Below are positions 1-11,459 of a stretch of 64,000 nt of DNA, one piece after another. Made by a program: the position numbers and the translations under genes. Source of the stretch: Sialis fuliginosa. Taxonomy: Eukaryota > Arthropoda > Insecta > Megaloptera > Sialidae. The stretch is from the NCBI GenBank assembly GCA_961205875.1, contig OY540810.1, positions 1,054,001 through 1,118,000 on the forward strand, given 5' to 3'. The notes beneath the pieces are model-generated. The model was not told where the DNA came from. It saw only the letters and a list, made by a program, of their open reading frames with translations, and searched no databases. Positions within the stretch are counted from its first letter, which is position 1, and the number at the start of each line of letters is the position of its first letter.

Positions 1-653
1 CTTAGTGTTAATTTTACTTTATCAATGAATAACGCGGTCAAAAAAAATAGTACAGGGATGAAAAAAAGGCATTTTCAAGAGAAAAGAACAAGCTTTCGAA
101 CTCATAGATTGAATTTTTCATCAAACAAATTTTGCAACCTATATACGCTTTCAAAGTTTTTCTAAAAAATAAGGGATATTTTTCTTTAAACTTTATTAAC
201 CCTTGGCAGGGTATGATAAAAAATACTATGATAAAAAACTATAAAGTAGAAGCTTTGGATCATGCAAATTTAGACATTTTTCGCAAAGATATAACTGTTT
301 GAAAATTTGAATTTCTTTTGCTTCTTTTTAATTTACCCTTTTTTGAGGAGTGTAATTTAAATCTACCTCAAAATGATATCTTAAATAAATTTCATTAAAA
401 AAATCAATAAAAAAGATTGCATTTTATTACCCCAATTAATACAGTAGTCCAAAAAATACATAAAAAGAAGCCAAATACTATAAAACTTTAACTTTTCTAT
501 ATATATTTTAATAGGTACCTACATTACCGATTACTGATATAAATAAAAAAGGGGATTAGGCTATCAGACATTTATCAAAAAATCAACAGATTATTTTTAA
601 TGTATTTATGATACATATAGACAAAATATTATATATTATATTCATGAGACATA

Positions 654-1173
654 GAGTACGTTTACACAGCGCTTTTATTCCGGTTTTACTATAACCGATG
701 TAATAAAACCGGGTGTAAAAGTTCGTGTAAACGACACTTTACACCCGACATAACTAATCGGGTTTAGTTATGCTATTCCTCTTGGTCTACGGGAATAGCA
801 TAAGTAAACCGGAATAGAGCAGGAATAAAAATGCGTGGACATAGTTATACCTATTTAGCTAACCTCAAAAAATATAGTATAGGGATTTCATCGTAATGCA
901 TTTCGCATTAACATTTGAAAAAGCGTCGTCAGTTAAAATATGGTTAAAACACCTGAGATGAAGAGATGGAAAACAAAAGAAACGTGATTCGTGGGACATA
1001 AAAGAGACGAGATTTCTTGTTGGTACGCCATCGAACTTATAGCGTATTTCAAATCGGAATTATAATTCCAGCTGACGTCACTTATTCTCGTATGTGCAAA
1101 CAGCACCACTTGAAACGGTTTAACTACATCGGTTATAGTAAAACCGGAATAAAAGCGCTGTGTAAACGTACTC
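654..1173. mobile_element. Non-autonomous DNA transposon with 49-base perfect inverted repeats
   Basis: Bases 654-702 and 1125-1173 are perfect inverted copies starting GAGTACGTTTACACAGCG. Both ends are flanked by ATA, a possible 3-base duplication as in PIF/Harbinger-type elements. The interior has secondary palindromes and one CRE palindrome TGACGTCA (1073-1080). The 80-codon minus-strand frame has no transposase features. Perfect arms suggest recent activity or hairpin-driven conversion. Confidence 0.8.
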
Positions 1174-2281
1174 ATAGACTAAGTTATTTATGACTTGTTA
1201 AGTGCTTTTACTCCAGCTTTAGTTTTTTATTGTTACAATATGAACACGCAAATGTAATGTCAACTTACAATAGATGTCTTTAAAGAGCTTTGTGACATTT
1301 TTTCCTGTAAATTATCGTTTTGTTTATACGGTTTTTATTACCTTAGAGCAGTGACGCATCCATAAAAAAATCATGAGGGGCGAGGGTTATTTTTTTGTAA
1401 TTATATATAATTTTAATTTTTTTATCTTGAATTAAACAATTTATACTGAGATATTAACCGTTCAACTTATTTGTTAATTTATCAATTTTAATTTGTTAAT
1501 AATAGGGGAAGGAGGTCTTGACGGTGTTAGGGCATTTGATAGTCTTAAAGATAATGGTGTAAGCTATATTTTAAAAGAAAATTGGAGTCTGTCGGATCGC
1601 GCCAAGCTGAGATATTAACTATTCAATTTATTTGTTAATTTATCAGTTTTAATTGACATTTTCGGTGATTTTTGAACATTAGGGGGAGAGAGGGCGGAAA
1701 AATAAATCTCGCCTAGGGCGACAGACTTGCTAAGGTCGGCTTTGGTTACATATTCAAGTCATTCCCTCGACTGTACATCTCGACACAGTCACACCCATTT
1801 TTTAGTATAAAATTTAACAATATATAGTAAAAAAATGTTTGGATGTATTAATAGTAATTTTTTATTTAATAACAAAAAAAAGAATATATTTTTTTTTCGT
1901 AAAAAATTCACAAAAATCATAGATGACAAAATCACAGGTAGTTTGAAATTAAATAAATCAATACGAAATAGTTAAATCTGTAGTCATATATTACAGGAAT
2001 TATTTTCAAAAAAAGTTCGATCAATATATTTATAACATTTGTGTTATATTCATTTGTTCTAGATACAAACTTATCTTCAAACTGAATGTTATCGATTATG
2101 ATTATCGTAAGAGCTTAATTGCTCTCTATCGATTCACTAAAATAATCCATATTGAATAAAACTGATAAAATGTGTGACAGTATTTACCACGAACTTTATC
2201 ATGAATGTACCTAGAATAAAATAATTTGTCGTGTTTATTTTTTTACCGAAAAGAAGGAAAACAAAAATCGTGATTTATTGA
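1174..2281. other. AT-rich stretch without a recognisable gene
   Basis: Only short open frames are present. A CAGTGACGCATCC segment near 1351 resembles the left end of an H (hAT-like) element, but no matching right end was found. Two related short segments (TGAGATATTAACCGTTCAA near 1447 and a variant near 1610) form a loose direct repeat. Confidence 0.4.
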
Positions 2282-2740
2282 TCTAGGGTCAACTGGGGTA
2301 AAAGTGAAACAAAATACAAATCTTTAATGTTTTTTGACGCAGTTAATGATATAAATTCATACTTTAATTTTGTCTACTAGATGCGCTTATAAATAACCAT
2401 TTTACATTATCATGTCATTTGAACTGATTGAAAATCAAAAAACTGTGTTTCATTTTTAACCTCTAATTTGGGAAAAAGTGAAACAGGCCACTAATGGAAA
2501 ATATTTGTAGAAAAATGAAATTGGCAAGTTTGATTTATCTTCTTTGTGGCATATCAATGTGAAATTGTAACTTTAATTAATATCTGAACTATACAGAAAG
2601 TTATGTGCAAAGAATTAAAATTTAATTCACACGTTTTGATATCGACTAACAGGGAAATCTGTAGGGGTGACACATCACTTATATTTTCAGGTCGCTTTAA
2701 CAAACCTTTAATGATGATGTCAGTTTTTATAATTTTTTTA
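2282..2740 (+). repeat. Family D repeat, 3' truncated
   Basis: Begins AGGGTCAACTGGGGTAAAAG and shares its whole length with 28078-28604 and, in part, with 21870-22110 and 7523-7665. The last of these is the opposite end of the family (AGGGTCGAGCGGGGTAAATA). The imperfect inverted ends point to a DNA transposon relic. This copy stops in the TTTATAATT segment and lacks the far end. Confidence 0.65.
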
Positions 2741-2894
2741 TAAAATTAATTTTATAATTTATTAATTTATTTTTATTTTTATATAAGTGCTAGCGCATTT
2801 GACCCGATGTTACCCGGGTAAATATCTACAAAAAAAAATTAATTAATAAATTATTGAAATCGTAAATCAAAGAATTAATTATTTTTATATAAAT

Positions 2895-3100
2895 AACAGT
2901 TGTAGGTATGCTGTGACATCATGGAACAAAACACGACTTGATAAAGACTTTTTTAGTCTTTTAATGATGAATCTTAGGTTTTTAATAGCCACAAACATGC
3001 ACAGAAAAATTATCTAACTATTGGTGAAAACCGCATTGAAATCGGTTCAGTAATTCCCGAGTCTATAAGCCTCATATACAAACATACATTTTTATATTAT
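2895..3100 (+). repeat. Retroposon-tail-like repeat
   Basis: Contains ACAGTTGTAGGTATGCTGTG and GAAATCGGTTCAGTAATTCC, repeated with modest divergence at 42895-43090. The GATCGGTTCAG-type wording is common in insect LINE/SINE 3' regions. Orientation and class are uncertain. Confidence 0.5.
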
Positions 3101-3179
3101 TATAGATATACTACAGTAAAGAAATTGATAAAAAAATTGATTGTCTATAGTATCTATAATTATCCAACTCGACGGTGTA

Positions 3180-3262
3180 AAGTTTGGCGGATTGTGTGCA
3201 GGTCTGCGGGCGGTCTGCCGCTCCGGGCGCCGGAGTGGTCGTGCCCGGAAACCAAACGAGTT
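3180..3262. other. Short GC-rich island of unknown nature
   Basis: About 80 bases rich in CGG/GCC in very AT-rich surroundings, open in several frames on both strands. I tested it as a downstream vnd exon on the minus strand: no acceptor precedes it and the peptide is not homeodomain-like. It may be the head of a SINE or a captured fragment. Confidence 0.35.
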
Positions 3263-3645
3263 CATGATACACGGCAGTAACATTCAAGAGTTTTATTTTT
3301 CAACAACATTCGATCAAGTGTTTATTAATAGCTCAACTTGAGTAGTTGTACTTGATTAGTATTGTTTATAACGAGCGTTTTATTTATAGACAATTTGGTT
3401 ACACAAATGAAAATACTGGCACCAGTCTTGGCCGCTTTAACGCATTAATGCCCAAAGAGATGTTTTCAAAAATTGTTGATATGTTTATATATTTTTGGGG
3501 GACCCAATTTCCCCAATTTTTAATGTTGCGTTGACGTACTCTTGGACGTTAATGGGTTAAAAGCAAGGAAGGTATACAGTTTTTGGAATTGATGGAATTA
3601 TTTATATTTATATCATGTTGTTAAATATAAATAAAATTATTTTGT

Positions 3646-4386
3646 TTATGTTTTTTCTCTAGCAATGGACAAAGTAAAACAACATAAGATAAAGATTCAT
3701 AAAATTTGAAACAATTTAAAGCAGATTTTATGATAATATAATAAATAATAATTAATAAATAGATTACACTAATAATTAGTTTAAATATCCACCATTTTAA
3801 CACCCATCGGCCGATTGTCATCAAATTACTCTGTTTTAGAGTTAAGTATCTATAGATTATAATTCAGTAATTGCAGTATGTATGTATGTACATACATATG
3901 TACAGTCGCCTGCAGAACTCGTCTGGCACCCTAAAGGCTAGAATCGCTTACAACAGATTCCAAATTTAAAGACAAACATCATCGGTTATTTTCTCTATCA
4001 AGTTTAATATATATATTTAAATACTAAAATTCGAAATATCAATTATTTATTGCCACAAAATTTACGTATACAATTTTCAATAGATTACATAATAATTTAA
4101 TTGCACAAATATATATGAGTGGGTTCCTATTATAAACGAAGAGTAGTTCTTTATCTAGCAAATGAATTTCTAAATATCTGTCTTTGTTTGATATATGGAG
4201 AAATGATTTAAATATTAAAATAATCAAATGGGAGGAGCCTACTATGTTTGTGATAAACGAAAATGAATACAAACTGCAAAACCATTAATGCAGATGACTG
4301 TACATATGTAGTCACATCAACAAATATTTGTAATTTAATACATTTCATTAAACAAATGTTCAACACTGGGTACCGGTACCTTAGCT
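3646..4386 (-). mobile_element. Family A element interrupted by a family E MITE
   Basis: 3646-3880 and 4310-4386 are the two parts of one A copy; compare the unbroken 29028-29368 copy, where AATTGCAGTA continues directly into the TATCGACAAATATTT segment. The right end is a decayed TACCGGTACC. Insertion of the E element at 3903-4300 split it, so E moved after this A copy settled. A lone A end also lies at 3412-3435. Confidence 0.7.
3903..4300. mobile_element. Family E MITE (Tc1/mariner-like), copy 1
   Basis: Ends CAGTCGCCTGCA and TGCAGATGACTG, flanked on each side by TA (3901-3902, 4301-4302). Shares its full length with 5756-6134 and 58551-58927. The antisense 77-codon frame inside is not a transposase. 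Ends of the CAGT...ACTG type with a TA target duplication fit the Tc1/mariner superfamily. Confidence 0.8.
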
Positions 4387-4522
4387 GATTATAAAGAATG
4401 ATGAGATTCTTTTTTTTATCAATGACATATATTGTCGTCTGGTGCTTGGCCTTTTTCGACAGCTCTTCGTGTTGTATAGGTGTTAATTAGTGAGATAATT
4501 TTCAATATGAATGATAACTTAC

Positions 4523-4659
4523 CTGTAGGTGAAAGACTAGTTTGTTCTACATCGTTCTGCGACGGGTGAGTTGCTTTCGGATCGTTTAGATCCAGTATAT
4601 CACAAATGTGAAAACCGCTCGACCTTTGGCCGGCGGGGAGCTTCATACTTTCTAGGAAT
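4523..4659 (-). CDS. vnd: vnd exon carrying the TN/EH1-like repressor motif
   Basis: The minus-strand exon is bounded by a good acceptor (TTTTTCTTACAG, AG at 4661-4660) and donor (CTACAG|GTAAGT, GT at 4522-4521). Spliced to 11460-11710 it reads ALPG-FLESMKLPAGQRSSGF and then HICDILDLNDPKA. GFHICDILDLN matches the TN (EH1-like, Groucho-binding) motif of NK2 proteins: SGFHISDILNLE in fly vnd and TGFSVKDILDLPD in NKX2-2, from memory. It is 137 nt long and leaves one base of phase for the next exon. No homeodomain exon is visible between 4522 and base 1, so the gene runs off the left edge. The intron to the previous exon is 6.8 kb and mostly transposons. Scarecrow/NKX2-1 is less likely from the motif wording. 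Confidence 0.82.
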
Positions 4660-4724
4660 CTGTAAGAAAAACAGCGCTCGTTATTACCGATACGAAAGAA
4701 TACCTAACGATTATCCTTAATATA

Positions 4725-5060
4725 TATAACGCTCAACGTCTGTCTGTCTGTCCGTTAGTGCGCTTATCACTCGAGAACAACTTATTTTGTTACGTTAGGT
4801 AACATAACAACTAAGCAGTGACGATAATAGTAAATCAAGTCGGAAAAAATTTTGCCGTCGGCGCGCTATTTGGCAATACGCTGCTTAAACCGTTCAATAT
4901 TGAATAAAATAATGTAGTAAATAATTGTGTAGAATCAAAAGATCTACAATAAAGTCCGCGACACCATATGTCTAACTTTTATATTTAAGCCACAATGAAT
5001 GCATTTATATTACAAAGAAAATTTAAAATATTTGGGTTTTGTTTACGTGGACTTATGACC
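4725..5060 (+). repeat. Dispersed repeat with TCTG run
   Basis: TATATATAACGCTCAACGTC with a CTGT/TCTG run, followed by a segment ending near ACAATAAAGTCCGCGACACC. The first part recurs at 16055-16270. The whole recurs inverted at 44590-44870, where the same cassette reads GGCTTAAATATAAAAGTTAG. Class unknown. Confidence 0.55.
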
Positions 5061-5755
5061 TGCAAAACATTGATCCTTATCGAAATAAATGATTTCATCG
5101 TCATAAGTACTTAATGTAGATATAATTTTCCCTTTACAGCATCCAATTTGGTCGTATAGTTTAGAAAAATAAAACAAAGTTTGTTAATGTTTTACAAATA
5201 CAATACAGAACTGGAAAACGGTTAGCAATAAAGTTAATACTGAATAATACTTTAGTTAATTACCTATGAAACTTGCTCTAGTTACGTTACTTTGGAAGTT
5301 ATAAGATAATCTTTGTTTGTAAATACTACTCTGAAGGAATTTTTTCAACTTCTTGTAGCTCAGAGGCTTTCGAAGATAGATTCCTCTTTTCATTCAATTT
5401 TTTACTTACAATGACCCAGGGAATATATGTTTCCCAAACCGGACCACCCTGTATAATATATTTTTTCATAACATGTAATAAATAAACAATATTCCTATAT
5501 ATAGAACATTATTTATGCTTAGCCTCATTTGTCATCAGTGAGATGACGCCATTGCCTAGCGTTGAACCGCACCTTAGGTCTGACTGAAGAAATATCCGGT
5601 CGAATCGGAAATTAAATAATAAACTTGATGTACAATGTAATCAATACATGCCATAACGAGCATCGAGACGTTGTAAACAGTATATGTCTCAATATAACGT
5701 ATATAACAACCTCATTGTTGTACTCTCATTTTTTAAAAGCACTTCGCTTTATGTA

Positions 5756-6134
5756 CAGTCGCCTGCATTAATGGTCTTGCAGTTTGTATTCATTTTCGTT
5801 TATCACAAACATAGTAGGCTCCTCCCATTTGTGCAATTATAATATTTAAATCATTTCTCCATGTATCAAACAAAGACAGATATTTTGAAATACATTTGCT
5901 AGATAAAGAACTACTCTTCGTTTATAATAGGTACTCATATATATTTGTGCAATTAAATTATTATGTAATCTATTGAAAATTGTATACGTAAATTTTGTGG
6001 CAATAAATAATTGATATTTCGAATTTTATTAAAGTTGATAGAAAAATATAACCGATGATGTTTGTCTTTAAATTTGGAATCTGTTGTAAGCGATTCTAGC
6101 CTTTAGGGTGCCAGACCAGTTCTGCAGGCGACTG
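5756..6134. mobile_element. Family E MITE, copy 2 (inverted relative to copy 1)
   Basis: TA-flanked (5754-5755, 6135-6136), starting CAGTCGCCTGCATTAATGG and ending CTGCAGGCGACTG. It is the reverse complement of copy 1 with small indels. Located in the long vnd intron. Confidence 0.8.
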
Positions 6135-6439
6135 TACATATTTATTTTTATTATTATTACTTAGTTTCGAATTTACAGGCTAGATGTCGACGTCAAAAAA
6201 GTATATCAAATGTTACACACCTAATAAAAGTAGCCTATGTCTTTCCTCAGAGTGCATGCTATCTCCCTGCCAATATTCATCAAGATCGGTTAAGCGGTTT
6301 AGACGTGAAAGGTAACAGACAGATAGACACACTTTCGCATTTAAAATATGTTTTGAGAGTTTTTATGTTTGAAATTATAAGATTTTTTTTGAAGTTCTGA
6401 AAATTTTACTTGGTCGTAGGGGGTAGGAAGAGTAAATTT

Positions 6440-7084
6440 TGCTTCCTCGCAATATTGAAGATACGAGAAGCTTTGTGATCGTTTTTAAATGATCTTTCCG
6501 TTTCAGATGTCTGTCTGACTAAGTGTCTGTTTGACTCGTGAACCACTGAAGCGATATTAATGAAACTTGGTTGGTTGGTGTGGTCTGGCTTGAGGACGGT
6601 CCCATTTCAAAATCATTAAAATCGTGTGTAAGGGGGAGCAGTGACACCCCAAAATATTTATTTTTTCAAGTTATCTTAAGAACGACACATGTTACGTGAA
6701 AATTTTGTAGAATCTTTTTTGTAGAGCATTCAATTTCCTATATAGTTGTTGTATAAAATATTCCCTTACAAAGTTTTATTTCAATTTGCTTTAAAAAATC
6801 GTCATTTTTTTTTTTTTTAATTGATAGATATTTACTTCGACATATTAAATATCATTTTGACGTTTGTATAAATTTAGATTTAGATTGAAATTGTCAAAAA
6901 ATTAAAAATATACAAAAAAATAATCAGGTGCGTCTTAAGAAAAATTTGGAACTAATATTTTTTAGTAAAATTGTATAAAAATTAAATGGTTAACCAATTC
7001 CAGGCAATTTATATAAACACTATTGGTTTATATTTCAATTGTTGAATAATTAACTACCTTTGGTGAATTTAGCACGAGGAAGCA
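6440..7084 (+). mobile_element. Family B element, near full length
   Basis: Starts TGCTTCCTCGCAATATTGAA and ends AGCACGAGGAAGCA. The same two ends are seen in the opposite orientation at 26821-27611. Internal landmarks shared by all copies: AACGACACATGTTACGTGAA, a GTGACACCCC/CTCCCCCTTAC segment and a CTGTCTG microsatellite. The short inverted ends suggest a non-autonomous DNA transposon. No coding sequence. Confidence 0.65.
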
Positions 7085-7522
7085 CTGTGCATTTACTTGG
7101 CGGATGTTTTTCTTACTGTTAAAAACTTAGATATCAACATTATACAAATATTGTACCTATATGGAGCGTAGAATTATTTTTTTTAAGTAAAATATAATGG
7201 TACAAAAATAACCAAACATTCAAGTAAAATTCAAATAATATTCGATAATATAGTTAATACAGTTTGGTCTATGTTTTTATCCTTAAAATCGTCTGACATT
7301 GTAATAGGTGACATGACATTTGAGAATTCTCGCCGACAATGGTATTATACAGGGAGGTAGTTTGTTCAGAATCACGTTTTTTACTAGGATTAAATCCTCA
7401 ACACTTAACAAGATTAAAATAAAAACATCGGCCGTGTCTGACAAGCACAACTGTTTGAAAATACATCCGGTTTAGCGGACAAAGTTTTTTTGACAATTAA
7501 CTCGAAATCGACATTTAAAAAG

Positions 7523-7665
7523 TAGGGTCGAGCGGGGTAAATATGAAACACCAAAAAATGGGGTAAAAGTGAAACAAGCTTGCAACTAAAAAAACTAATT
7601 TGTTTATAGGAGAATTATAAAAACTGACATCATCATTAAAGGTTTGTTAAAGCGACCTGAAAATA
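7523..7665 (-). repeat. Family D fragment (far end)
   Basis: AGGGTCGAGCGGGGTAAATA followed by a second GGGGTAAAAGTGAAACAAG and ending at TTAAAGCGACCTGAAAATAT. This is the part missing from 2282-2740. Confidence 0.6.
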
Positions 7666-8454
7666 TGAATCGCCTAATTCTATAAAAACAGTAACGTTTA
7701 ATGTAAATTGTAAAAGCCAAATAAGGAAATATTAACCCACTCGTGTCCAACGTTGCATATATATCACAGAGTGCAAATTTTTAAAATAGTTACATTTATA
7801 ACTATGTAGTTTTAATTTTTTATTTTAAAAATTTGCGCGCTGGTCACGAATGGGTTAAGAACAAAGTTTTATGTAACATCACCTACAAACATCGATATCT
7901 TATATATTTTCAGGTTGAAATTATATCGAACAATAGCTCTATACAAGTGTAAAGGACTTTTGAAATAACTTTATGACCTGTGGACTCCTTAGGGCAGGTA
8001 CATGAAAATACAGGGCTGTATTTAGTTAATTTTAGCGACTTCTTTGTAAATATTTTAGATATTAGGTTCTACAAATTTTTTCTATGATCAAGAAAGAATA
8101 ATTATTAATTAAAAGAATTAATAAAGCTTTAAAACAATCTAAGACATTATATTTTCTTTAATTTGTTAAAGATTTGTGAGAAAAAGTGAATTTAAGAGTT
8201 TTTTGTAATATTGAATATTATCTAGAATAGAAAAATACTGTTTTTTTATGAAAATATTTACATGCATCTAATTCATCATTGATTTCCCTATACCCAGTAG
8301 TTAAATTCTATACTCTGCTCATTTTTATGCGAAGCATTAATTAATTAATATTAAGAATTTAAAATTTTGTAATACCCAATACCCTGCCGTACTGTTTGTC
8401 GAACTCTGCCCTGACAGGCACATCAGGAAAAAGAAAGAAGCTGGTTTTGTAAAG

Positions 8455-8815
8455 AAATAAATATTTAAGATACTTAAGTCAGGTTGATAATAATTGAGAA
8501 ACTTCAAAAAATTTCTAACTACGAAATTCTTCATCGTTTTTGAGAAAACCGAACATTTCATAAAGAAGAATGCCAAGAACTCGTAGTTAAAAAAATATTC
8601 AAGATACTTAAGTCAGTTTGATAACAATGAAGTAACTTAAAAAAAATCTAACTACGAAATTCTTCATCGTTTTTGAGAAAACCCAACATTTCATAAAGAA
8701 GATTGCCAAGAAATCGTAATTAAAAAAATATTTAAGATACTTAAGTCAGGTTGATAATAATTGAGAAACTTCAAAAAAATTCTAACTACAAAATTCTTCA
8801 TCGTTTTTGAGAAAA
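8455..8815 (+). repeat. 134-base tandem repeat, about 2.7 units
   Basis: Units start near 8461, 8595 and 8728 (AAGATACTTAAGTCAGGTTG in units 1 and 3, one mismatch in 2) and contain CTTCATCGTTTTTGAGAAAA. Antisense frames 8337-8576 and 8691-8930 are repeats of each other for this reason and are not genes. Confidence 0.75.
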
Positions 8816-8964
8816 ACCACGAGCAAGGACCTGAACAGTGGGAGTTTTGTATTGGAAATACCTGCCGTGGAAATCCAGATCGTCCATTGTCCCAGCACGT
8901 TTGCGAACAATCACAAACGTGTTCGAACAAGTGTTTAAGTCAACATTATCCAACTTACGTTTAG
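8816..8964 (+). other. Cysteine-containing open segment after the tandem repeat
   Basis: A GC-richer, non-repetitive segment continues the open frame from the repeat: HEQGPEQWEFCIGNTC, then RGNPDRPLSQHVCEQSQTC, ending in a stop at 8964. There is no splice support and no recognised family. The reverse strand is also open. It could be a captured gene fragment. Confidence 0.25.
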
Positions 8965-9097
8965 TACGATCACGCAGGCGGTGAAATTTTCAAAATGGAT
9001 TACAGATACTAATCTTACAGTTTAAGTACTTGTAATTTTACTAAAGCACATTTGTTAAATTATTATTTAAAGTGTGTCTAGTCTGTATTCAATTATA

Positions 9098-9472
9098 CAG
9101 TGTGTTCCAAGTTGATTAAGACATAGGAAATTTAACATGGGGACAATTAGAAATGTTGTAGTAACCTTTGGTCAAATTTAACGATGTGTGATTGGTGCAT
9201 TTTGAAATGCCGCCTCGAAACTAACTGATAAATTTTAAATTAATCAACAGTATTTTGTTTTCAACTTTAAAATTAAACTAAGCATCCTAGATAAAATTAT
9301 AATAATATTTTTTGGCAGATATTAATTTTAAAACAAAATACTAATTACTATTTTATTAAATTTTGTGGCGGTATTTCAAAATGCACCAATCACACATCGT
9401 TAAATTTGACCAAAGGTTACTACAATATTTCTAATTGTCCCCATGTTAAATATCCTAACTTGGAATACACTG
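9098..9472. mobile_element. Family F foldback MITE, copy 1
   Basis: CAGTGTGTTCCAAGTTGATT at the left, with its inverse CTTGGAATACACTG at the right. Long imperfect arms carry ACCTTTGGTCAAATTTAACG and its complement. TA precedes the left end; the right flank has decayed to TT. Related to 25213-25580 and 39389-39772. Confidence 0.75.
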
Positions 9473-9529
9473 TTAAGGTATATCGTGCAGTGTATTTCGT
9501 AATTGATTTTTCAGTGAAATATAAAAAAA

Positions 9530-9680
9530 AATTACAGTAATCCTTCCATTTACGCGCGGTTGATTGGTTACATAAAAATAGCGCATAAATTAAAATTGCT
9601 CCATTTTTTCAAACTTTTAATTAACTACCTTTGGTGAATTTAGCACGAGGAAGCACTGTGCATTTACAGCAGATGTTTTT
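9530..9680 (+). repeat. Fragments: pogo-like end and family B end
   Basis: ACAGTAATCCTTCCATTTACG near 9535 resembles the left end of the 65-base element at 24294. It is followed by a family B end (TGAATTTAGCACGAGGAAGC, about 9635-9655). Both are incomplete. Confidence 0.45.
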
Positions 9681-10360
9681 TATGTATGTTCGACAAAAAA
9701 AAGTGGTCCCATATAAATTTTATCAGAATTTGACCGCGAACTTCGAAGATACGGGAAAAATAAAAAAAATTTTAATGAAAAAATTTTAAAAATATAATAA
9801 TTAAATTTAACAGTTTTTGAAGTTAGTGCTAAGCCAATAAAAAAACTTTTTAAGAGAAAAAAAAAATAAAACCGGCTTTTTTGTTTTTTAAGAAGGTACT
9901 TGCATGAAAAAAATAGTTTATTTTTTTTATACAATGATAATAGTTACATAAATTAAAATAATTTTATGAAATTTTTTAACCATTTAATTTTTGATATATT
10001 GAAACTAAAAAAATGGAAATTTAAAACTGTGTAAATAGAGAATCTACCATAGACGTTTTACTGTAATTTTTTTAACGCTCAAAAATTTTTGATAAAAATG
10101 AGATTAACTGGTTGGTATCTTCGAAGTCTATGGTCAGATTTTGATAAAATTTTTAAGGGGTCTCCTCAGAAGTATACTCTTTAAAAAAAGTAACGTTTTT
10201 CTCTAGCATTACTCAATTTTTGACCAGCGTTAAATTTTTACAGAGCGCGAAAATTATCTGTTATATTATATCCAAAATTCTCGTGTTATAAAACTTTGAA
10301 CCGTTTTTGCAAATATATTAAAACGACAGTCTACAAAAACGTAATATTAGATAAGTATAT

Positions 10361-10380
10361 GATATTTACCCTGGCAATGC
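10361..10380 (-). repeat. Exact 20-base copy of the vnd exon donor region
   Basis: Identical to 11451-11470, which spans the last 11 exon bases and first 9 intron bases of the vnd exon. Similarity extends leftwards (CAGTCTACAAAAACG against CAGTCTAAAAAAACG). It therefore carries a decoy GTAAATATC donor 1.09 kb into the intron. Confidence 0.7.
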
Positions 10381-10919
10381 TCTGAAATTACTTAATACAC
10401 TAAACTCCAAAATTAAGGAATCACTAATTTTTTTCAATATCTTTAGGTATTTTTGAATGGCTGTATATCCGCGAAAAATGATCATAGAACAGTTAAAAAG
10501 AAACACTTTTAAAGCTTGAACGTTCTAGTTTTTTAATCTTTTGTTGAAAATTTTATTATCCTTAAGGAAAATATCTTTTTTTGAAGATGAAACGCCGAAA
10601 AAAAAATTTCAAAAACGTATATCAATTTTGAGAGGCTCTACAGGACTTGAGAATTTTTTTTGGTCAAATCAAATAAAAGATGTTTGTAGATCAGACTTTT
10701 TTTTTTAATTTGCTTTTTTTTCTATTACTGTACGATTTTTTTTGACCAAGTTATTTGCAATCAAAGAAAGAATCATACATTTCACTTTGAGCTCCTATAA
10801 CTCGTAAAAAAAAATTATCCGGCGTCTTAAATATTTACAGAGAGCGGAAGATGTTTGTTATATTACACCCAAAATTCTCGTCTTATAAAAAACCATTTTA
10901 CAAATATGTTTATTAAGGT

Positions 10920-11425
10920 GCTTTTATATTTTTTTGTTATTTTTATTTTTTGGTCCCGCAGGCCTATGTCTTAGCTTTGGTTCAAAAAGTTAATTGTCCC
11001 AAAATTTCAGACTCATAGATCAAACCTGTGGACGGCGCAAACCATTTGATTAACATGGGAAAAATTACTTTTTTACTTGTATGTATGTATTTATTTTAAT
11101 TTCTTACAGCAGCATATCATAGAGAATTAAATTTCTTACAAAAAAGATCCCAAGTATATGTATTTTTATGATAATTTTTAAACATTTCTTAAAATTTATT
11201 CGATTTATGAATTGAGCACTTAATTCTCTACAAAATACTCCCCTGAGAATTTTTCAAAAAAACATTTTTTCAACGAGATATTCACGCGTAATTAAAAAAG
11301 TATATTTTCCCATTTTAATCAAATGGGAAAAAGACTCGGTTTGCGCTATTCTACGAGTCTGAAATTTTGGGACAGTTAACTTTTGACCCAAAGCTAAAAC
11401 ATAGGCCTGCAGGAGCGAAAAAAAA
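10920..11425. repeat. Foldback repeat next to the vnd exon
   Basis: The segment at 10958-11075 (CGCAGGCCTATGTCTTAGC onwards) recurs inverted at 11290-11415 (ATAGGCCTGCAGGAGCG). A third copy lies at 57940-58260. This gives a hairpin-prone structure directly bordering the vnd donor. Confidence 0.65.
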
Positions 11426-11459
11426 CACACCCAGTCTAAAAAAACGGTACGATATTTAC

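Noticed and set aside
3092..3341. GC-rich frames at 3.2 kb as a further vnd exon
   Set aside because: No acceptor precedes it on the minus strand, the phase does not fit, and no homeodomain residues (WFQN, KIWF) appear.
1..4522. vnd homeodomain exon within the window
   Set aside because: Read for the recognition-helix wording on the minus strand and found nothing, so the exon is placed outside the window.
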